DNA of 6,436 nucleotides from positions 1,379 through 7,814 of the forward strand of contig DBQZ01000048.1 in NCBI GenBank assembly GCA_002305435.1. The letters are read 5' to 3'. Source of the DNA: Clostridiales bacterium UBA1381 (GTDB lineage: Bacteria; Bacillota; Clostridia; UBA1381). The notes under the pieces were generated by a model. The model did not search any database. It had not been told where the DNA came from and was given only the letters and a program-made list of their open reading frames with translations. The position numbers were made by a program, and so were the translations under genes. Position 1 is the stretch's first letter. Each line of letters opens with the position of its first letter. This document shows, piece after piece, positions 5,342 through 6,436 of the stretch.

Positions 5342-5584
5342 TTGGCGATTTATGTTTGTATAGGAAGCTCCTGCCATCTCAGAGGCTCGGCTGAGATAAT
5401 ACAGCGCATGGAGGATACGATAGCCGCAATGGGGAGAAAGGACGAAATCCAGGTTGCAGGTTCGTTTTGCATGGGAAATTGCAGCCGTGACGGCGTGAGC
5501 GTGAAGTTCGAGGATGGAGTTATTGAGAGCGTGAACGAAGAAAACTTTGATGAAATATTCAGAAAACATATAAAGGAGGAATAG
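5342..5584 (+). CDS. Thioredoxin-like [2Fe-2S] ferredoxin
   Basis: This 80-aa protein is a compact one-electron carrier of the TRX-like ferredoxin fold found in NuoE/HydC-type subunits. Cluster ligands are C6 and C11 in VCIGSSCHLRGS (C-x4-C) and C43 and C47 in GSFCMGNC (C-x3-C), the standard arrangement for the family. It is a stand-alone domain without the N-terminal helical part of NuoE. The start is TTG 5342 after AAGGAGGG; there is no in-frame ATG nearby, and the MAIYVCIGSSC start is complete. The next gene begins 4 nt after its stop, and that gene's ribosome binding site (AAAGGAGG, 5572-5579) lies inside its last codons, so the two are almost certainly co-transcribed and translationally linked. 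It probably passes electrons to or from the hydrogenase-like partner. Confidence 0.92.
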   Translation: MAIYVCIGSSCHLRGSAEIIQRMEDTIAAMGRKDEIQVAGSFCMGNCSRDGVSVKFEDGVIESVNEENFDEIFRKHIKEE

Positions 5585-5588
5585 GAAA

Positions 5589-6436
5589 ATGGAGGATTGC
5601 TTGCAGCTGAAGCAGTCGAACTGCAAAAACTGCTACAAATGCGTGCGCCAGTGCCCGGTTAAATCAATAAAAATAAAAGAACACCGTGCGTATATTGTAG
5701 CTGAGGAATGTATACTCTGCGGAGCGTGTTACGTCTGTTGCCCTCAGGACGCCAAGGAGATAAGAAACGACGTTCCCCGTGCAAAAGAGCTTATAGCCTC
5801 GGGACGGCCGGTGTATGCAAGCCTTGCGCCCTCTTTCGTCGCAAATTACGATGGAGCCTCGGTATCATCACTTGAAAAGGCGCTTAAGAAGCTGGGATTT
5901 GCTGCAGCGGAGGAAACGGCAATTGGGGCTACCATTGTAAAGCGGGAATACGAGAGACTTGTACACGAGGGCAAGCAGGACGTTATAATTTCCACCTGCT
6001 GTCACAGCGTGAATACTCTTGTGCAGAAATATTATCCGGAGGTTCTGCCGTTTATGGCAAAGGTGGTAACGCCGATGCACGCTCATACAATAAAGATTAA
6101 ACAGGAGCATCCGGATGCGGCTGTAATATTTATCGGACCGTGCATATCCAAAAAAGCAGAAGCGGAAAAATACAAAAGCGCCGACTGCGTCCTGACGTTT
6201 CGGGAACTGTCGCAGTGGATGGCGGATGAAGGCGTGGAAATAGAACAGCAGGAGGATGAACGCCAAAAAGGACGGGCGAGGCTGTTCCCGACCTCAGGAG
6301 GGATAATCAGGACGATGGATCTTGAGGACAGCTGCGATTACATAACGATAGACGGGCCGTCAAACGTTATCAATGCCTTGAATGATATTAAGCACGGAAA
6401 ATTTAAAAACTGTTTTATAGAAATGTCAATCTGTCA
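5589..6436 (+). CDS. [FeFe]-hydrogenase-like iron-sulfur protein, partial at the 3' end
   Basis: An uninterrupted frame of 282 codons runs from ATG 5589 (AAAGGAGG 9 nt upstream) off the window. Residues 12-22 (C12, C15, C18, C22) and 41-51 (C41, C44, C47, C51) bind two [4Fe-4S] clusters in a bacterial ferredoxin domain. From about residue 75 the H-cluster domain of [FeFe] hydrogenases follows. Its L1 motif is STCCHSVN (C137, C138) instead of TSCCPxW. Its L2 motif is GPCISKKAE (C185) instead of MPCxxKxxE. TSGGIIRTM at 236-243 matches the GGVMEA region, and FIEMSIC (C282) is the start of L3, cut at the edge. The altered L1 and L2 suggest a sensory (group C-like) or divergent enzyme rather than a high-rate hydrogen producer. 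Such proteins often carry a C-terminal PAS domain, not visible here. Confidence 0.88.
   Translation, partial: MEDCLQLKQSNCKNCYKCVRQCPVKSIKIKEHRAYIVAEECILCGACYVCCPQDAKEIRNDVPRAKELIASGRPVYASLAPSFVANYDGASVSSLEKALKKLGFAAAEETAIGATIVKREYERLVHEGKQDVIISTCCHSVNTLVQKYYPEVLPFMAKVVTPMHAHTIKIKQEHPDAAVIFIGPCISKKAEAEKYKSADCVLTFRELSQWMADEGVEIEQQEDERQKGRARLFPTSGGIIRTMDLEDSCDYITIDGPSNVINALNDIKHGKFKNCFIEMSIC

Noticed and set aside
5306..6266. Minus-strand open frames opposite the ferredoxin and hydrogenase-like genes
   Set aside because: The plus-strand frames carry clear cysteine cluster motifs, ribosome binding sites and a promoter. The antisense frames have none of these.

Overview
The window reads as a low-to-mid-GC anaerobic Firmicute, most likely a Clostridia gut-type bacterium of the Ruminococcus/Oscillospiraceae kind. 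The reasons are strong Gram-positive Shine-Dalgarno sequences, near-perfect sigma-A promoters with 17-bp spacers, TTG starts, a WalR/PhoP-type response regulator, a secreted NlpC/P60 wall hydrolase with a long serine linker, and an [FeFe]-hydrogenase-like protein. This taxonomic guess is inference. No mobile element, CRISPR array, tRNA or rRNA was seen.

Layout. 1-1026 (minus): the start of a membrane sensor kinase preceded, 15 nt upstream, by a WalR-like OmpR-family response regulator read from a TTG start. 1027-1236: divergent promoters. 1237-1896 (plus): a HAD-superfamily phosphatase whose promoter spacer contains a 13-bp perfect palindrome. 1897-2029: a 19-bp dyad, an extended -10 promoter and a leader hairpin. 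2030-3502 (plus): malQ, 4-alpha-glucanotransferase. 3506-3552: a strong bidirectional terminator between convergent genes. 3612-4889 (minus): a secreted two-SH3 NlpC/P60 endopeptidase. 4890-5341: a 452-bp divergent regulatory region. 5342-6436 (plus): a thioredoxin-like [2Fe-2S] ferredoxin followed by an [FeFe]-hydrogenase-like protein that runs off the window. This last gene is open to the window edge and begins at ATG 5589.

The most interesting signal is in 4890-5341. Three separate 17-bp sites match the published WalR (YycF/VicR) consensus TGTWAH-N5-TGTWAH. One lies upstream of the NlpC/P60 promoter, one lies mid-region, and one lies just upstream of the ferredoxin/hydrogenase promoter. 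The two promoter-proximal sites have identical half-sites arranged as mirror images with respect to their promoters. The same window encodes a WalR-like regulator, and wall hydrolases are the classic WalR targets. The unexpected part is that the divergent redox/hydrogenase-like operon appears to share this control region, which suggests a link between cell-wall remodelling and a hydrogen- or redox-sensing module.
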